Source of the DNA: Beijerinckiaceae bacterium | Lineage (GTDB): Bacteria; Pseudomonadota; Alphaproteobacteria; Rhizobiales; Beijerinckiaceae | Direction of reading: 5' to 3' | Assembly: GCA_009773635.1 (NCBI GenBank) | Contig: WSYC01000017.1 | Location: 89,883 to 153,882, forward strand | Length of the DNA stretch: 64,000 bases | In this document: piece by piece, positions 15,741-24,082 of the stretch | Layout of the letters: every line of letters begins with the position of its first letter | How positions within the stretch are numbered: position 1 is the first letter of the stretch | Notes under the pieces: generated by a model | What the model saw: only the letters and a program-made list of their open reading frames with translations | Told to the model about the DNA's origin: nothing | The model's database searches: none | Made by a program: the position numbers and the translations under genes

Positions 15741-16022
15741 GTGCCACCATCCGGCCCGGACTCGCCGACAGGCGGGATTTTGCCCTGGGTCGCGATGATG
15801 GCGTTCGGTCTTGGCACCCTGCGGCTTTCTTCGCACGACTTCTGGGGCATGACACTCCCCGAATTCAAGGCCGCCGCGCGCGGGCATCGGGGCGAGCTGG
15901 GTATTGTCGACCCGATCCCGGCCGATGTTTTCGCAAGTCTGATGCAGCGGTTTCCCGATGCGCCGCCGCCCGGCGCATACCCCTCAACCCCAGCAACCGG
16001 GAGCCTCTTCAATGGCGAATGA
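15741..16022 (+). CDS. g10.1-like phage tail assembly chaperone
   Basis: 93 residues if started at the GTG at 15741, five bases after a GGAAG; ATGs at 15795 and 15798 are alternatives. The family core is AFGLGTLRLSSHDFWGMTLPEFKAAARGHRG, a pattern I recognise from the small chaperone-like protein coded between g10 and g11 in GTA clusters. It has no strong start, and its frame is open upstream through the g10 end. That fits expression as a -1 frameshift extension of g10. It overlaps the tape measure gene by 11 bases. Confidence 0.7.
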   Translation: MPPSGPDSPTGGILPWVAMMAFGLGTLRLSSHDFWGMTLPEFKAAARGHRGELGIVDPIPADVFASLMQRFPDAPPPGAYPSTPATGSLFNGE

Positions 16023-16452
16023 TCTTTTCGACAGCACCGATACCGTGCAAGGCCTGACCAGCCAGATGGCGCGCCTCGACACGATCACGGCTCAGTTCGG
16101 GCGATCGCTGTCGCGTGCGCTGTCCTCCGGCATCATCCAGGGCAAGGGGTTTGACGAGATCCTGCGCGGTCTTGGTGAAAGGCTGATCGATATCTCGCTC
16201 AAGGCCGCGTTCAAGCCGCTTGAAAGCGGCATCTCGGGCCTGCTCGGCGGGCTCGTGCGAGGGGTGACCGGGCTTTTTACCGGCGGGACCTTCGGGTCGT
16301 CGTCGATGCTGTCCGGGTTGTTCGGCGGCACCGGCACATCGGGCGGATCGATGTTCGGCAATGCGCCGGACGCGGACAGTTTCAGGCGTTCCGAAGCCCA
16401 GATCAGTTCCGCCCTCGCCCGCGCCGTCTCGCGCGGCCAACGCAGCCTTTGA
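16012..16452 (+). CDS. short tail tape measure protein (g11-like)
   Basis: 146 residues. A helical N-terminal half (VQGLTSQMARLDTITAQFGRSLSRALSSG...FDEILRGLGERLIDISLKAAFKPLESG) is followed by a glycine-rich hydrophobic region (ISGLLGGLVRGVTGLFTGG). This is the lambda-like tape measure C-terminal pattern in a very short protein, as expected for a GTA tail. It is shorter than RcGTA g11 as I recall it (about 219 residues), which would predict an even shorter tail tube. It sits between the chaperone-like g10.1 and distal tail g12. Confidence 0.8.
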   Translation: MANDLFDSTDTVQGLTSQMARLDTITAQFGRSLSRALSSGIIQGKGFDEILRGLGERLIDISLKAAFKPLESGISGLLGGLVRGVTGLFTGGTFGSSSMLSGLFGGTGTSGGSMFGNAPDADSFRRSEAQISSALARAVSRGQRSL

Positions 16453-16462
16453 GAGGTGTTTC

Positions 16463-17110
16463 ATGGCGACTCCAGCGTTTCATGAGGTCCGGTTTCCGCT
16501 CGATATCGCGCTTGGCTCGCGCGGCGGGCCCGAGCGCCGGACCGAGATCATCACCACCGCCTCGGGGCGTGAGGAGCGCAATGCGCGCTGGGCCCATTCC
16601 CGCCGCAAGTATGACGCGGGCTATGGCGTCCGGTCCATTACCAAGCTGGCGGAGGTGATCACCTTCTTCGAGGAGCGGCGCGGGCGGTTGCACGGCTTCC
16701 GTTTTCGCGACCGGCTCGACTGGACCTCTGCCGCTGCGAACGCAACGCCGGGCGCGTTCGACCAGCCGATCGGCACGGGCGATGGTGTTCTCTCTGTTTT
16801 CTCCCTCTCGAAGACTTACGGCAGCGCGTTCGCGCCCTACCAACGCCCCATCACCAAGCCGGTCGAAGGGTCGGTGAGCGTCGCGGTGAACGGGACGGTG
16901 CAGACGGCCGGAACCCAGTTCACGGTTGATGCCGTGACGGGAATGGTGGCCTTCGCACCCGGCCATGTGCCGCCCGATGGTGCCGCGATCACGGCCGGGT
17001 TCGTGTTCGATGTGCCTGTCAGGTTCGATACCGACTACCTCGAATTCGATCTTTCGGCCTTCGAGGCCGGGGCCATTCCCGCCATTCCTCTTGTTGAAAT
17101 CCGGGGTTGA
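16463..17110 (+). CDS. DUF2460 distal tail protein (g12-like)
   Basis: 215 residues with the DUF2460 hallmarks: FHEVRFPLDIALGSRGGPERRTEIITTASGREERNARW, SRRKYDAGYGVRSITKLAEVITFFEERRGRLHGFRFRD and PVRFDTDYLEFDLSAFEAGAIPAIPLVEIRG at the end. It forms the distal ring linking tail tube and hub. It lies ten bases after g11 and four bases before g13. The start ATG has GAGAGG upstream. Confidence 0.92.
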   Translation: MATPAFHEVRFPLDIALGSRGGPERRTEIITTASGREERNARWAHSRRKYDAGYGVRSITKLAEVITFFEERRGRLHGFRFRDRLDWTSAAANATPGAFDQPIGTGDGVLSVFSLSKTYGSAFAPYQRPITKPVEGSVSVAVNGTVQTAGTQFTVDAVTGMVAFAPGHVPPDGAAITAGFVFDVPVRFDTDYLEFDLSAFEAGAIPAIPLVEIRG

Positions 17111-17114
17111 GGTC

Positions 17115-17999
17115 ATGCGCACACTGCCTCCGGCGCTGGCTGCAGCGCTTGATTCCGGCGTCACGACGCTGTGCCGTTGCTGGCTGCTGACACGAAAAGA
17201 CGGGTTCGAACTCGGTATTACGGATCATGATTCGGATCTGATGATCGGCACCACGCTGTTCGAGGCCAACGGCGGCTTCGACGCCAGCGCGATCGAGGCC
17301 GGGGCGGGGCTTGCGCCCTCCGGCGGCGAGATCAAGGGTACTCTGACCAGCGACCGGATCGTTGCCGAAGATATCGAGGCCGGGCTCTATGACGGCGCTG
17401 TGCTGCGCTCCTACCTCGTCGACTGGCAGGCACCAACGCTCGATTTCCTGGTGGATTCGGCGACGCTCGGCGAAATCCGGCGTGCGGACCGGCATTTCGT
17501 CGCGGAAACGCGGAGCGCGTTCCAGGCGCTCGATCAGGAGCAGGGGCGGCTCTATACGGCGGCCTGCAATGCCGAACTGGGCGATGCCCGCTGCGGCGTC
17601 GATCTTTCCACCCCGCCGTTTGCGATCACCGGGGTGGTCCTGACGACCGATGGCCGCAACGGCCTGACGGCCAGCGCGGTCGAGAATGCGGTGACCGGGC
17701 TGTTCTCGCGCGGCATCGTGACGTTCACCGGCGGGGCCAATGCCGGGATGTCCGTCATCGTGAAGGACCATCGCGCCGGCGGGGAGTTAGTCTTCTGGCA
17801 AGGGCTCGTGCGCCCGCTGGCACCGGGCGATACGTTCTCGGTGACGGCGGGGTGCGACAAGCGCTTCTCGACCTGCCGCGACCGCTTCGTCAATGCCGCC
17901 AATTTTCGCGGCTTTCCTTTCATTCCGGCGCCGGAATTCGTGCTGACCTACGCCCGACCGGGTGAGGGGCGGCATCGCGGCCGCCCGCTCGTTCGATAA
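17115..17999 (+). CDS. DUF2163 baseplate hub protein (g13-like), putative Fe-S cluster
   Basis: 294 residues of the DUF2163 family, with LLTRKDGFELGITDHDSDL near the start. Four conserved cysteines form two pairs, Cys151 and Cys160 in ACNAELGDARCG and Cys247 and Cys254 in GCDKRFSTCRDRF. The RcGTA structure reports an iron-sulfur cluster in the hub held by four cysteines, and these are the obvious counterparts. It connects distal tail and megatron and is thought to help open the cell envelope. It is spaced nine bases from g14. Confidence 0.9.
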   Translation: MRTLPPALAAALDSGVTTLCRCWLLTRKDGFELGITDHDSDLMIGTTLFEANGGFDASAIEAGAGLAPSGGEIKGTLTSDRIVAEDIEAGLYDGAVLRSYLVDWQAPTLDFLVDSATLGEIRRADRHFVAETRSAFQALDQEQGRLYTAACNAELGDARCGVDLSTPPFAITGVVLTTDGRNGLTASAVENAVTGLFSRGIVTFTGGANAGMSVIVKDHRAGGELVFWQGLVRPLAPGDTFSVTAGCDKRFSTCRDRFVNAANFRGFPFIPAPEFVLTYARPGEGRHRGRPLVR

Positions 18000-18008
18000 G
18001 GTGACATC

Positions 18009-18494
18009 ATGTCCGATCAGGTTAGTGCGCGGCGGCAGCTCCGGCGCGAGGATATTGTCGTGGCTGCACGCCGCTGGATTGGCACGCCCTACCAACATCA
18101 GGCCTCGCTGAAAGGCGTCGGGTGCGATTGTCTTGGGCTGCTGCGCGGGGTGTGGCGTGATGTTCTGGGCGAAGAGCCGGAAGAGCCCGGACCCTATTCC
18201 CCCGCCTGGGCCGAGCTTTCGGAGGGCGACCCGCTGCTGGCGGCGGCGGCGCGACATCTCGTGCCGGTCGAAACGCAAGACCTTCTGACGGGAAGCGCGC
18301 GACAGATCCGCCCCGGCATGGTTCTCGTGTTCCGCTGGCGGGCAAACAGTGCCGCCAAGCATTGCGGCATCGCGACCGGCGAGGGCCGGTTCATTCACGC
18401 CCATGACGGCGCGAGCGTCGCGGAAGTAGCGATCGTTCCGGGCTGGCGACGCCGGATCGTGGGCCTCTTCGATTATCCAGAGGTGGTGGACTGA
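18009..18494 (+). CDS. NlpC/P60 peptidoglycan peptidase (g14-like)
   Basis: 161 residues. The papain-like NlpC/P60 core is present: the catalytic cysteine is Cys41 in GVGCDCLGLLRGVWR, and the histidine is His118 in AAKHCGIATG. RRWIGTPYQHQASLKG and RFIHAHDGASVAEVAI complete the fold. It is carried by the GTA tail and cuts peptidoglycan peptides during DNA delivery. Its stop overlaps the g15 start (TGATG at 18492-18496). Confidence 0.92.
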   Translation: MSDQVSARRQLRREDIVVAARRWIGTPYQHQASLKGVGCDCLGLLRGVWRDVLGEEPEEPGPYSPAWAELSEGDPLLAAAARHLVPVETQDLLTGSARQIRPGMVLVFRWRANSAAKHCGIATGEGRFIHAHDGASVAEVAIVPGWRRRIVGLFDYPEVVD

Positions 18495-21400
18495 TGGCAA
18501 CGATCGCACTCCAGATTGCAGGAACGGCGCTGGGCTCGTTCCTCGGCGGACCGTTCGGCGGCGCGCTCGGCTCCGCCTTGGGCGGAACGCTCGGCTCGTT
18601 CGTGGATCGCGCGCTGCTGGGCAATGGCCAGCGCCCCATCCAGGGTCCGCGGCTGACGAATTCGACCGGGATTTCGGCGAGTGAGGGCGCTGCGATTCCG
18701 AAGGTTTACGGCCGGGTCCGGGTCGGCGGGCAGGTGATCTGGGCGACCGAATTCGAAGAGGAATCGGTTGTCGAAAAGACTGGCACCAGCGGGGGCAAAT
18801 CGGCTGGCCAGCCGGCGACGCGGACGGTGCGCTACACCTATTTTGCCAATGTCGCGATCGGGCTCTGCGAGGGGCCAGTGAGCCTCGTCCGCCGGATATG
18901 GGCCGATGGTCAGGAGCTGGATCTCGCAGGGGTGACCATCCGCATCTACACCGGCACAGGGGATCAGGAGCCGGACCCGCTGATCGTCGCCAAACAGGAG
19001 ACGGCTGATATCCCGGCCTTCAAGGGAATGGCCTATGTCGTCTTCGAGCGCCTGCCGCTTGCAAGCTACGGCAACCGTCTGCCCCAGTTTGCCTTCGAGG
19101 TGGTGCGGGCCGCCCCTGGATTGCCGGAGATGATCCGCGCCATCAACATCATTCCCGGCTCGACCGAATTTGGTTACGCCGCAACCGAAGTGCGCGAGGA
19201 GTTCGGCCTCGGGTCTTCGCAGCCGATCAACCGCGCGCAATGGACGCACCGGACCGATTGGGAAGCCTCGATCGACGGGATGACGGCGCTGATGCCGAAC
19301 ATCGAGCGGGCCACCTTGATCAGCGCCTGGTTCGGGGACGATCTGCGGGCAGCGCAGTGCAGCTTCCGCCCCAAGGTCGAGAAATCGGCCAAAGCGACAT
19401 CCGGCATGCAGTGGAGCGCCGCCGGCTTGACGCGCGCGAGTGCCGAAGCGGTTTCCGCCAGCGACGGCCGACCGAATTTTGGTGGTTCTCCGGCCGATCA
19501 AAGCATTGTCGACGCGATCCGCGATCTCAAGGCCCGCGGGCTGAAGGTGGCGCTGCACCCGTTCGTTCTCATGGATATTCCGGCGGCGAACACGAAGCCC
19601 GACCCCTGGAGCGGGGCTGCGGCGCAACCCGCCTTCCCCTGGCGGGGGCGGATCACATGCGATCCGGCACCGGGGCGGGCAGGCAGCCCGGACGGCACGG
19701 CTGCGCTCGCGAGCCAGATCGCGGCACTTGTTGGGACGACTACGGCGGCGCATTTTACGTTGGCAGGGGATACGGTGGTCTATTCAGGCCCGGCGGAATG
19801 GTCGTTCCGGCGGATGGTGCTGCACCATGCGATGCTCGCCAAAGCGGCTGGTGGTGTCGATACCTTCATTCTGGCATCGGAACTCGTTGGGCTGACGCAT
19901 GCCTCTGCCGGCAACGGACAGTTTCCCTTCGTCGCGGCGATGACCGCGCTGCTGGCAGATCTGCGCGGCATTCTCGGGCCCTCGACCATCATCACCTATG
20001 CGGCAGACTGGAGCGAATACGGTGCGCATGTCCGCAACGGCGGGCAGGAAGTGCGGTTCCCGCTCGATCCGTTCTGGGCGCATGCCGAGGTCGGCGCGAT
20101 CGGCATCGACTTCTATCCGCCACTCTCCGATTGGCGCGACGGACGTGATCATCTTGACGCGGCGGAGGCCTATTGCGCGTCGGACCCGGCTTATCTTGCT
20201 GTGCGGATCGCGGCGGGCGAAGCCTTCGACTGGTATTACGCCGATGATGGCGCGCGGGCAGCGCAAATTCGGTCGCCGATTACCGATGGCGCCTACGGCA
20301 AGCCATGGATCTATCGGGCCAAGGACCTGAAATCCTGGTGGAATGGCCCGCATATCGAGCGGGTGGGCGGGGTCGAGCTGGCGCAGCCGACCGCATACAG
20401 CGGCGGGCGCAAGCCCATCCTCCTCACGGAAATCGGCTGCCCGGCCGTCGACAAGGGCAGTAACCAGCCGAATGTTTTCCCGGATCCGAAGTCGATCGAG
20501 AATGCGCTGCCGTATTTCTCGTCCGGCGGACGTGATGATCTCGTGCAATGGCGGGTGCTGGAAGCCTATCTGTCGCGGTTTGATCCCGGACATCCGGCCT
20601 TTCAGGATGCTGACAACCCGACCTCCAGCCACTACGCGGGGCGGATGATCGACCCCAGTTTCATCGCGCCCTGGGCCTATGACGCGCGGCCATTTCCGGT
20701 TTTTCCCAGGCAACGCTCGCTGTGGTCCGATGGCGACAACTGGCTCAGGGGGCATTGGCTCAACGGGCGCATCGAGGCGATCCCGGTCGAGCGGCTTATC
20801 GGGATGATCGCAGAGGATTTCGGCCTGCCGGCACCGGAGGCCGCGGATGTCGACGCGGCCGTGGAAGGCTATGTGGTCGACCGGCCGATGTCGGCGCGCG
20901 CAGCGATCGAGCCGGTCGCGGCCACTTTCGGGCTGACGGCAACCGCACCCGGTGATGCGATCATGATCCGTGGCAGGCCGGCGAGGTCCGCGGCGATCCT
21001 GTCGGAAGCGGACCTTGTGCCCGCGAAGGACGGCACGCTTATCGAGGTCACGCGGCAGCAGGAAAGCGAGCTGCCACGCCGGATCAGCCTTGGCTTCGTT
21101 GATGGTGACAACGATTTTCGGCAAGGCGTGGCCGTCGCGGAGACCGGCATTGCCAGTTCGCAGCGCGAAGAGATGATCTCGACTGCGCTGCATCTGCCAC
21201 GCGGTGCTGCGCGGCGGCATGCCGAAGCGAGGCTGCACGATATCCGGGCTGCGCGCGAAACCTTCCGGTTCCGGCTCAGGCGCAACGCGCTGCAGTTCGA
21301 GCCGGGCGATCTCGTGGACGTGCCGACGCAAGCCGGGCTTCGGACTGCCATGCTCACGCGCATCACTGATGGAGACGTTCGCGAATGCGAGGCGCGGGCT

Positions 21401-22402
21401 TACGACGTTGCTTTTGCCGAGAATGGCCCGAGCATCGACGAATTGCCGGTCGAGGCCGGTGTTCCGGCGCTGCCAGGGGCTGCCTTCGTCCGTCTTGTCG
21501 AAGTGCCGCTCGCCCGCTCGGCCGGGTTGTTGTCCGTCGCCGTGCGCGCCGCCCCCTGGCATGGTCCCTATTCGGTTTCCTCGACCGAAAACGGCGCGGT
21601 ATCGGCTGCCGCGTCCGTGGCGGTCGCGGCGCGGGTCGGGCAGACCCTGACGACGCTCGGCCCCGGTCCGCTCTGGCGCTGGGACCATGCGGCCAGCTTC
21701 GACGTTCTGCTCGAGGGCGGCGCGCTGAGCAGCCTCGGCGAGGACGCCGTTCTGGGGGGCGGGAACGCGCTTGCGATGATCGCTCCGGGGGGCGAAATCG
21801 AGGTTGTTCTCTACCGGCGGGCCGAGCTTGTCGGGGAGCGGCGCTATCGCGTGTCCGGGCTGTTGCGCGGGATCGGTCAATCCGAGACCAGTGCGGCCCG
21901 CACGCTGGCGCCGGGAGCGGAAGTGATCATCCTCGATGATGCGCTGGTCGATCTGGCGGTTGGCGCCGAGGCCATCGGGGCGCTCCGGTCCTACATTATC
22001 TTGCCGGCAGGGCGCGATCTCGGCGATTCCACCGCCGTGAGTATCAGTGCGACGCCGACAGGGCGTTCGCTCCGGCCACTGGCGCCGGTCCACGCGCGCG
22101 CGAGGCGGGAGGCCGGGGGAACCCGGCTCACCTTTATCCGCCGTGCCCGGAAGGACGCGGATTCGCTCGATCTGTTCGAGGTGCCGCTGGGCGAGGATTT
22201 CGAGGAATATTCGCTCGAAATCCTCAATGGTCCGGCCCTCGTGCGCACGCTCAAGCTGACGACGCCGGACTATCTCTACCCAGCTGCGACCGAAATCGCC
22301 GATTTCGGCAATGTCCAAAGCAGTCTTGCAATCCGGGTCCGGCAGGTGAGCGGCATCGTTGGGCCGGGCGATCCCTTGACGGCGGTGGTGCCCGTTTTCT
22401 GA
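18494..22402 (+). CDS. GTA megatron protein with TIM-barrel-like domain (g15-like)
   Basis: 1302 residues, the largest protein of the cluster. The N-terminus (LQIAGTALGSFLGGPFGGALGSALGGTLGSFVD) is a glycine-rich hydrophobic segment that could insert in membranes. It is followed by PKVYGRVRVGGQVIWATEF, a phage tail/hub-like domain. The GTA TIM-barrel domain (roughly 270-700) contains ASELVGLTHASAG and LTEIGCPAVDKGSNQPNVF. Beta-rich C-terminal domains follow (roughly 740-1300). It closes the tail tip and is thought to recognise or penetrate the recipient envelope. It has no frameshift and looks intact. Confidence 0.92.
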   Translation: MATIALQIAGTALGSFLGGPFGGALGSALGGTLGSFVDRALLGNGQRPIQGPRLTNSTGISASEGAAIPKVYGRVRVGGQVIWATEFEEESVVEKTGTSGGKSAGQPATRTVRYTYFANVAIGLCEGPVSLVRRIWADGQELDLAGVTIRIYTGTGDQEPDPLIVAKQETADIPAFKGMAYVVFERLPLASYGNRLPQFAFEVVRAAPGLPEMIRAINIIPGSTEFGYAATEVREEFGLGSSQPINRAQWTHRTDWEASIDGMTALMPNIERATLISAWFGDDLRAAQCSFRPKVEKSAKATSGMQWSAAGLTRASAEAVSASDGRPNFGGSPADQSIVDAIRDLKARGLKVALHPFVLMDIPAANTKPDPWSGAAAQPAFPWRGRITCDPAPGRAGSPDGTAALASQIAALVGTTTAAHFTLAGDTVVYSGPAEWSFRRMVLHHAMLAKAAGGVDTFILASELVGLTHASAGNGQFPFVAAMTALLADLRGILGPSTIITYAADWSEYGAHVRNGGQEVRFPLDPFWAHAEVGAIGIDFYPPLSDWRDGRDHLDAAEAYCASDPAYLAVRIAAGEAFDWYYADDGARAAQIRSPITDGAYGKPWIYRAKDLKSWWNGPHIERVGGVELAQPTAYSGGRKPILLTEIGCPAVDKGSNQPNVFPDPKSIENALPYFSSGGRDDLVQWRVLEAYLSRFDPGHPAFQDADNPTSSHYAGRMIDPSFIAPWAYDARPFPVFPRQRSLWSDGDNWLRGHWLNGRIEAIPVERLIGMIAEDFGLPAPEAADVDAAVEGYVVDRPMSARAAIEPVAATFGLTATAPGDAIMIRGRPARSAAILSEADLVPAKDGTLIEVTRQQESELPRRISLGFVDGDNDFRQGVAVAETGIASSQREEMISTALHLPRGAARRHAEARLHDIRAARETFRFRLRRNALQFEPGDLVDVPTQAGLRTAMLTRITDGDVRECEARAYDVAFAENGPSIDELPVEAGVPALPGAAFVRLVEVPLARSAGLLSVAVRAAPWHGPYSVSSTENGAVSAAASVAVAARVGQTLTTLGPGPLWRWDHAASFDVLLEGGALSSLGEDAVLGGGNALAMIAPGGEIEVVLYRRAELVGERRYRVSGLLRGIGQSETSAARTLAPGAEVIILDDALVDLAVGAEAIGALRSYIILPAGRDLGDSTAVSISATPTGRSLRPLAPVHARARREAGGTRLTFIRRARKDADSLDLFEVPLGEDFEEYSLEILNGPALVRTLKLTTPDYLYPAATEIADFGNVQSSLAIRVRQVSGIVGPGDPLTAVVPVF

Positions 22403-22432
22403 TTTTTCGAGCACAGCATGGAGAAGGTTGCC

Positions 22433-23215
22433 ATGGCGAGCGTGAGCTTCGAGCCTGCACTGACCTGCGTTCTTCGCCATGAGGGCGGCTATTCCGACCA
22501 CCCGAATGATCCGGGCGGCGCAACGATGATGGGCATTACCCAGAAGACCCTGTCAGACTGGCGCGGGCAGGGCGTGACAAAAGCCGAGGTCCGCGCCCTC
22601 GCGCGGCCCGAGGTGGCGGCCATCTATCGCGCGCGATACTGGAACGCCGTGCGAGCCGATGACTTGCCGGCGGGGCTCGATCTCGCTGTGTTTGATTTTG
22701 CCGTCAATTCAGGGCCGTTGCGGGCCATTCGAATGCTTCAGCGCGTTCTCGGCGTGGTGGTTGATGGCCTGATCGGTCCGATCACTCTCACCGCCGCGCG
22801 CGCGTGCCCTGTTGCCGAAACGATCACGCAGCTCTGCAACGCCCGCCTCGATTTTCTTCGAGGGCTTTCGACCTTCCCGGTTTTCGGCCGCGGCTGGACG
22901 CGGCGCATCCGCGATGTCGAGGCAACGGCTCGAAGAATGACGCTGTCGGACGTTGCACTCCGGCAGGCTGATCCCCTCTTCCCAAACCCAAAACAGGAGA
23001 TTGCACCGATGGAGATGGCCAAGACGTTTTTCTCGAGCCGCACGATCTGGGCGAATGTGATCGGGATGATCGCTCTCGCCCTGTCCTGGTTCGGATTCGA
23101 TACCAGCACGGTCGACAAGGCCGCGGTGACCGACAACATCCTTCAGGCTGTTGCGGCGCTGAGCTTCGTGGCCTCGACGGTGTTCCGCGTCGTTGCCAGC
23201 AAGCGCCTGATCTGA
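22433..23215 (+). CDS. GH108-type N-acetylmuramidase fused to a holin-like membrane domain
   Basis: 260 residues from the ATG at 22433, chosen over 22418 because GGAGAAGG (22420-22427) is well spaced for it. The N-terminal endolysin domain has LRHEGGYSDHPNDPGGATMMGIT with the catalytic Glu17, and a peptidoglycan-binding-like part (AVFDFAVNSGPLRAIRMLQRVLG..DGLIGP). After a linker ending PKQEIAP, the last 65 residues hold two hydrophobic segments separated by a short polar turn (TIWANVIGMIALALSWFGF; ILQAVAALSFVASTVFRVV) and a basic end. This resembles a holin or pinholin. It probably releases GTA particles by lysing the producer cell and lies 30 bases after g15. Confidence 0.85.
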   Translation: MASVSFEPALTCVLRHEGGYSDHPNDPGGATMMGITQKTLSDWRGQGVTKAEVRALARPEVAAIYRARYWNAVRADDLPAGLDLAVFDFAVNSGPLRAIRMLQRVLGVVVDGLIGPITLTAARACPVAETITQLCNARLDFLRGLSTFPVFGRGWTRRIRDVEATARRMTLSDVALRQADPLFPNPKQEIAPMEMAKTFFSSRTIWANVIGMIALALSWFGFDTSTVDKAAVTDNILQAVAALSFVASTVFRVVASKRLI

Positions 23216-23223
23216 TGGGCGAA

Positions 23224-23259
23224 GGCACCATCCTGCCTGTGCGCAAGCATGATGGTGCC
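23224..23259 (+). terminator. hairpin after the GTA cluster, possible terminator
   Basis: GGCACCATC (23224-23232) and GATGGTGCC (23251-23259) form a perfect 9-bp inverted repeat nine bases after the endolysin stop. There is no T-run, so it is at most a weak or Rho-assisted terminator or an mRNA-stabilising 3' hairpin. Confidence 0.35.
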
Positions 23260-23396
23260 CGCCACGCTCGCGGATTTGATGTCGAATTGCCGTGAAGTTG
23301 GTATATGTGTTCACGACATCAGGACAGCGGGCACTCAATTTGAATGGAGGTGCCGGGAAGCATCTGGCCTGAGAATACGTTTGACCGGAGTTTTTC

Positions 23397-24074
23397 ATGC
23401 GCCTTCTCGTTGTCGAGGATGATCGGGATCTGAACCGCCAGCTTGTTTCCGCGCTTGAGGACGCCGGCTATGCCGTCGACAAGGCCTTCGATGGCGAGGA
23501 AGGCCATTTCCTCGGCGATACCGAGCCCTATGACGGCGTGATTCTCGATATGGGCCTGCCACGCATCGACGGAATCCGCGTGCTCGAGAAGTGGCGGCGT
23601 GACGGGCGCCGCATGCCGGTGCTGATCCTCACGGCGCGTGATCGCTGGAGCGAAAAGGTGCAGGGCTTCGACGCCGGCGCCGATGACTATGTGACCAAGC
23701 CGTTTCACATGGAAGAAGTGCTGGCACGCCTGCGTGCCTTGCTGCGCCGCGCGGCGGGGCATGCCACGAGCGAACTCACCTGCGGGCCGGTGCTGCTGGA
23801 CACGCGCTCCAGTCGTGTTGTGGTTGATGGCAGCGCCGTGCGCCTGACCTCGCATGAATACCGCCTGCTGGCGTATCTTATGCACCATCAGGGGCGTGTC
23901 GTCTCGCGCACGGAGCTGGTCGAGCATCTCTACGATCAGGATTTCGATCGCGATTCCAATACGATCGAGGTTTTTGTCGGTCGTCTGCGCAAGAAGCTCG
24001 GTGTCGAGATCATCCAGACTGTGCGCGGCCTAGGCTATATTGCGGCGCCGCCGGAACCGCCGTCCAAGCGCTGA
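23397..24074 (+). CDS. feuP: OmpR/PhoP-family response regulator, FeuP-like
   Basis: 225 residues. The receiver domain has the phospho-acceptor Asp51 in DGVILDMGLP, acidic residues EDD near the start and Lys101 in VTKPF. The winged-helix DNA-binding domain (about 125-218) ends EVFVGRLRKKLGVEIIQTVRGLGYIA. It pairs with the kinase gene eight bases downstream. The kinase type (PhoQ/FeuQ-like) and the adjacency to cytochrome c maturation genes resemble FeuP-FeuQ of rhizobia, which controls osmotic and glucan-export responses. A separate feuN-like small gene is not visible in the 181-base gap upstream. The family is certain; the symbol is by resemblance. Confidence 0.75.
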   Translation: MRLLVVEDDRDLNRQLVSALEDAGYAVDKAFDGEEGHFLGDTEPYDGVILDMGLPRIDGIRVLEKWRRDGRRMPVLILTARDRWSEKVQGFDAGADDYVTKPFHMEEVLARLRALLRRAAGHATSELTCGPVLLDTRSSRVVVDGSAVRLTSHEYRLLAYLMHHQGRVVSRTELVEHLYDQDFDRDSNTIEVFVGRLRKKLGVEIIQTVRGLGYIAAPPEPPSKR

Positions 24075-24082
24075 GCCGGTTC

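Larger units (their letters stand above)
7273..23215 (+). mobile_element. RcGTA-like gene transfer agent structural cluster
   Basis: About 16 kb holding homologues, in canonical order, of Rhodobacter capsulatus GTA genes g1 to g15 (including g3.5 and g10.1). An endolysin/holin-like gene closes the cluster, and a trypsin-like protease gene lies on the opposite strand after g5. Genes are closely spaced or overlapping. I find no integrase, excisionase, repressor, replication gene or flanking tRNA, and both flanks are ordinary chromosomal genes, so this is a domesticated GTA rather than an active prophage. The tape-measure gene is short, as expected for the stubby GTA tail. No head-spike, tail-fibre (ghsA/B-like) or gafA-like regulator gene is present in the window. 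Confidence 0.9.

Noticed and set aside
19784..22501. A minus-strand open frame of 905 codons opposite the megatron gene
   Set aside because: It is a shadow frame of the megatron gene with low-complexity composition and no recognisable domain or ribosome site.
7273..23215. Active temperate prophage
   Set aside because: No integrase, attachment sites, repressor or replication genes are found, and the gene order is that of a GTA with standard chromosomal genes on both sides.
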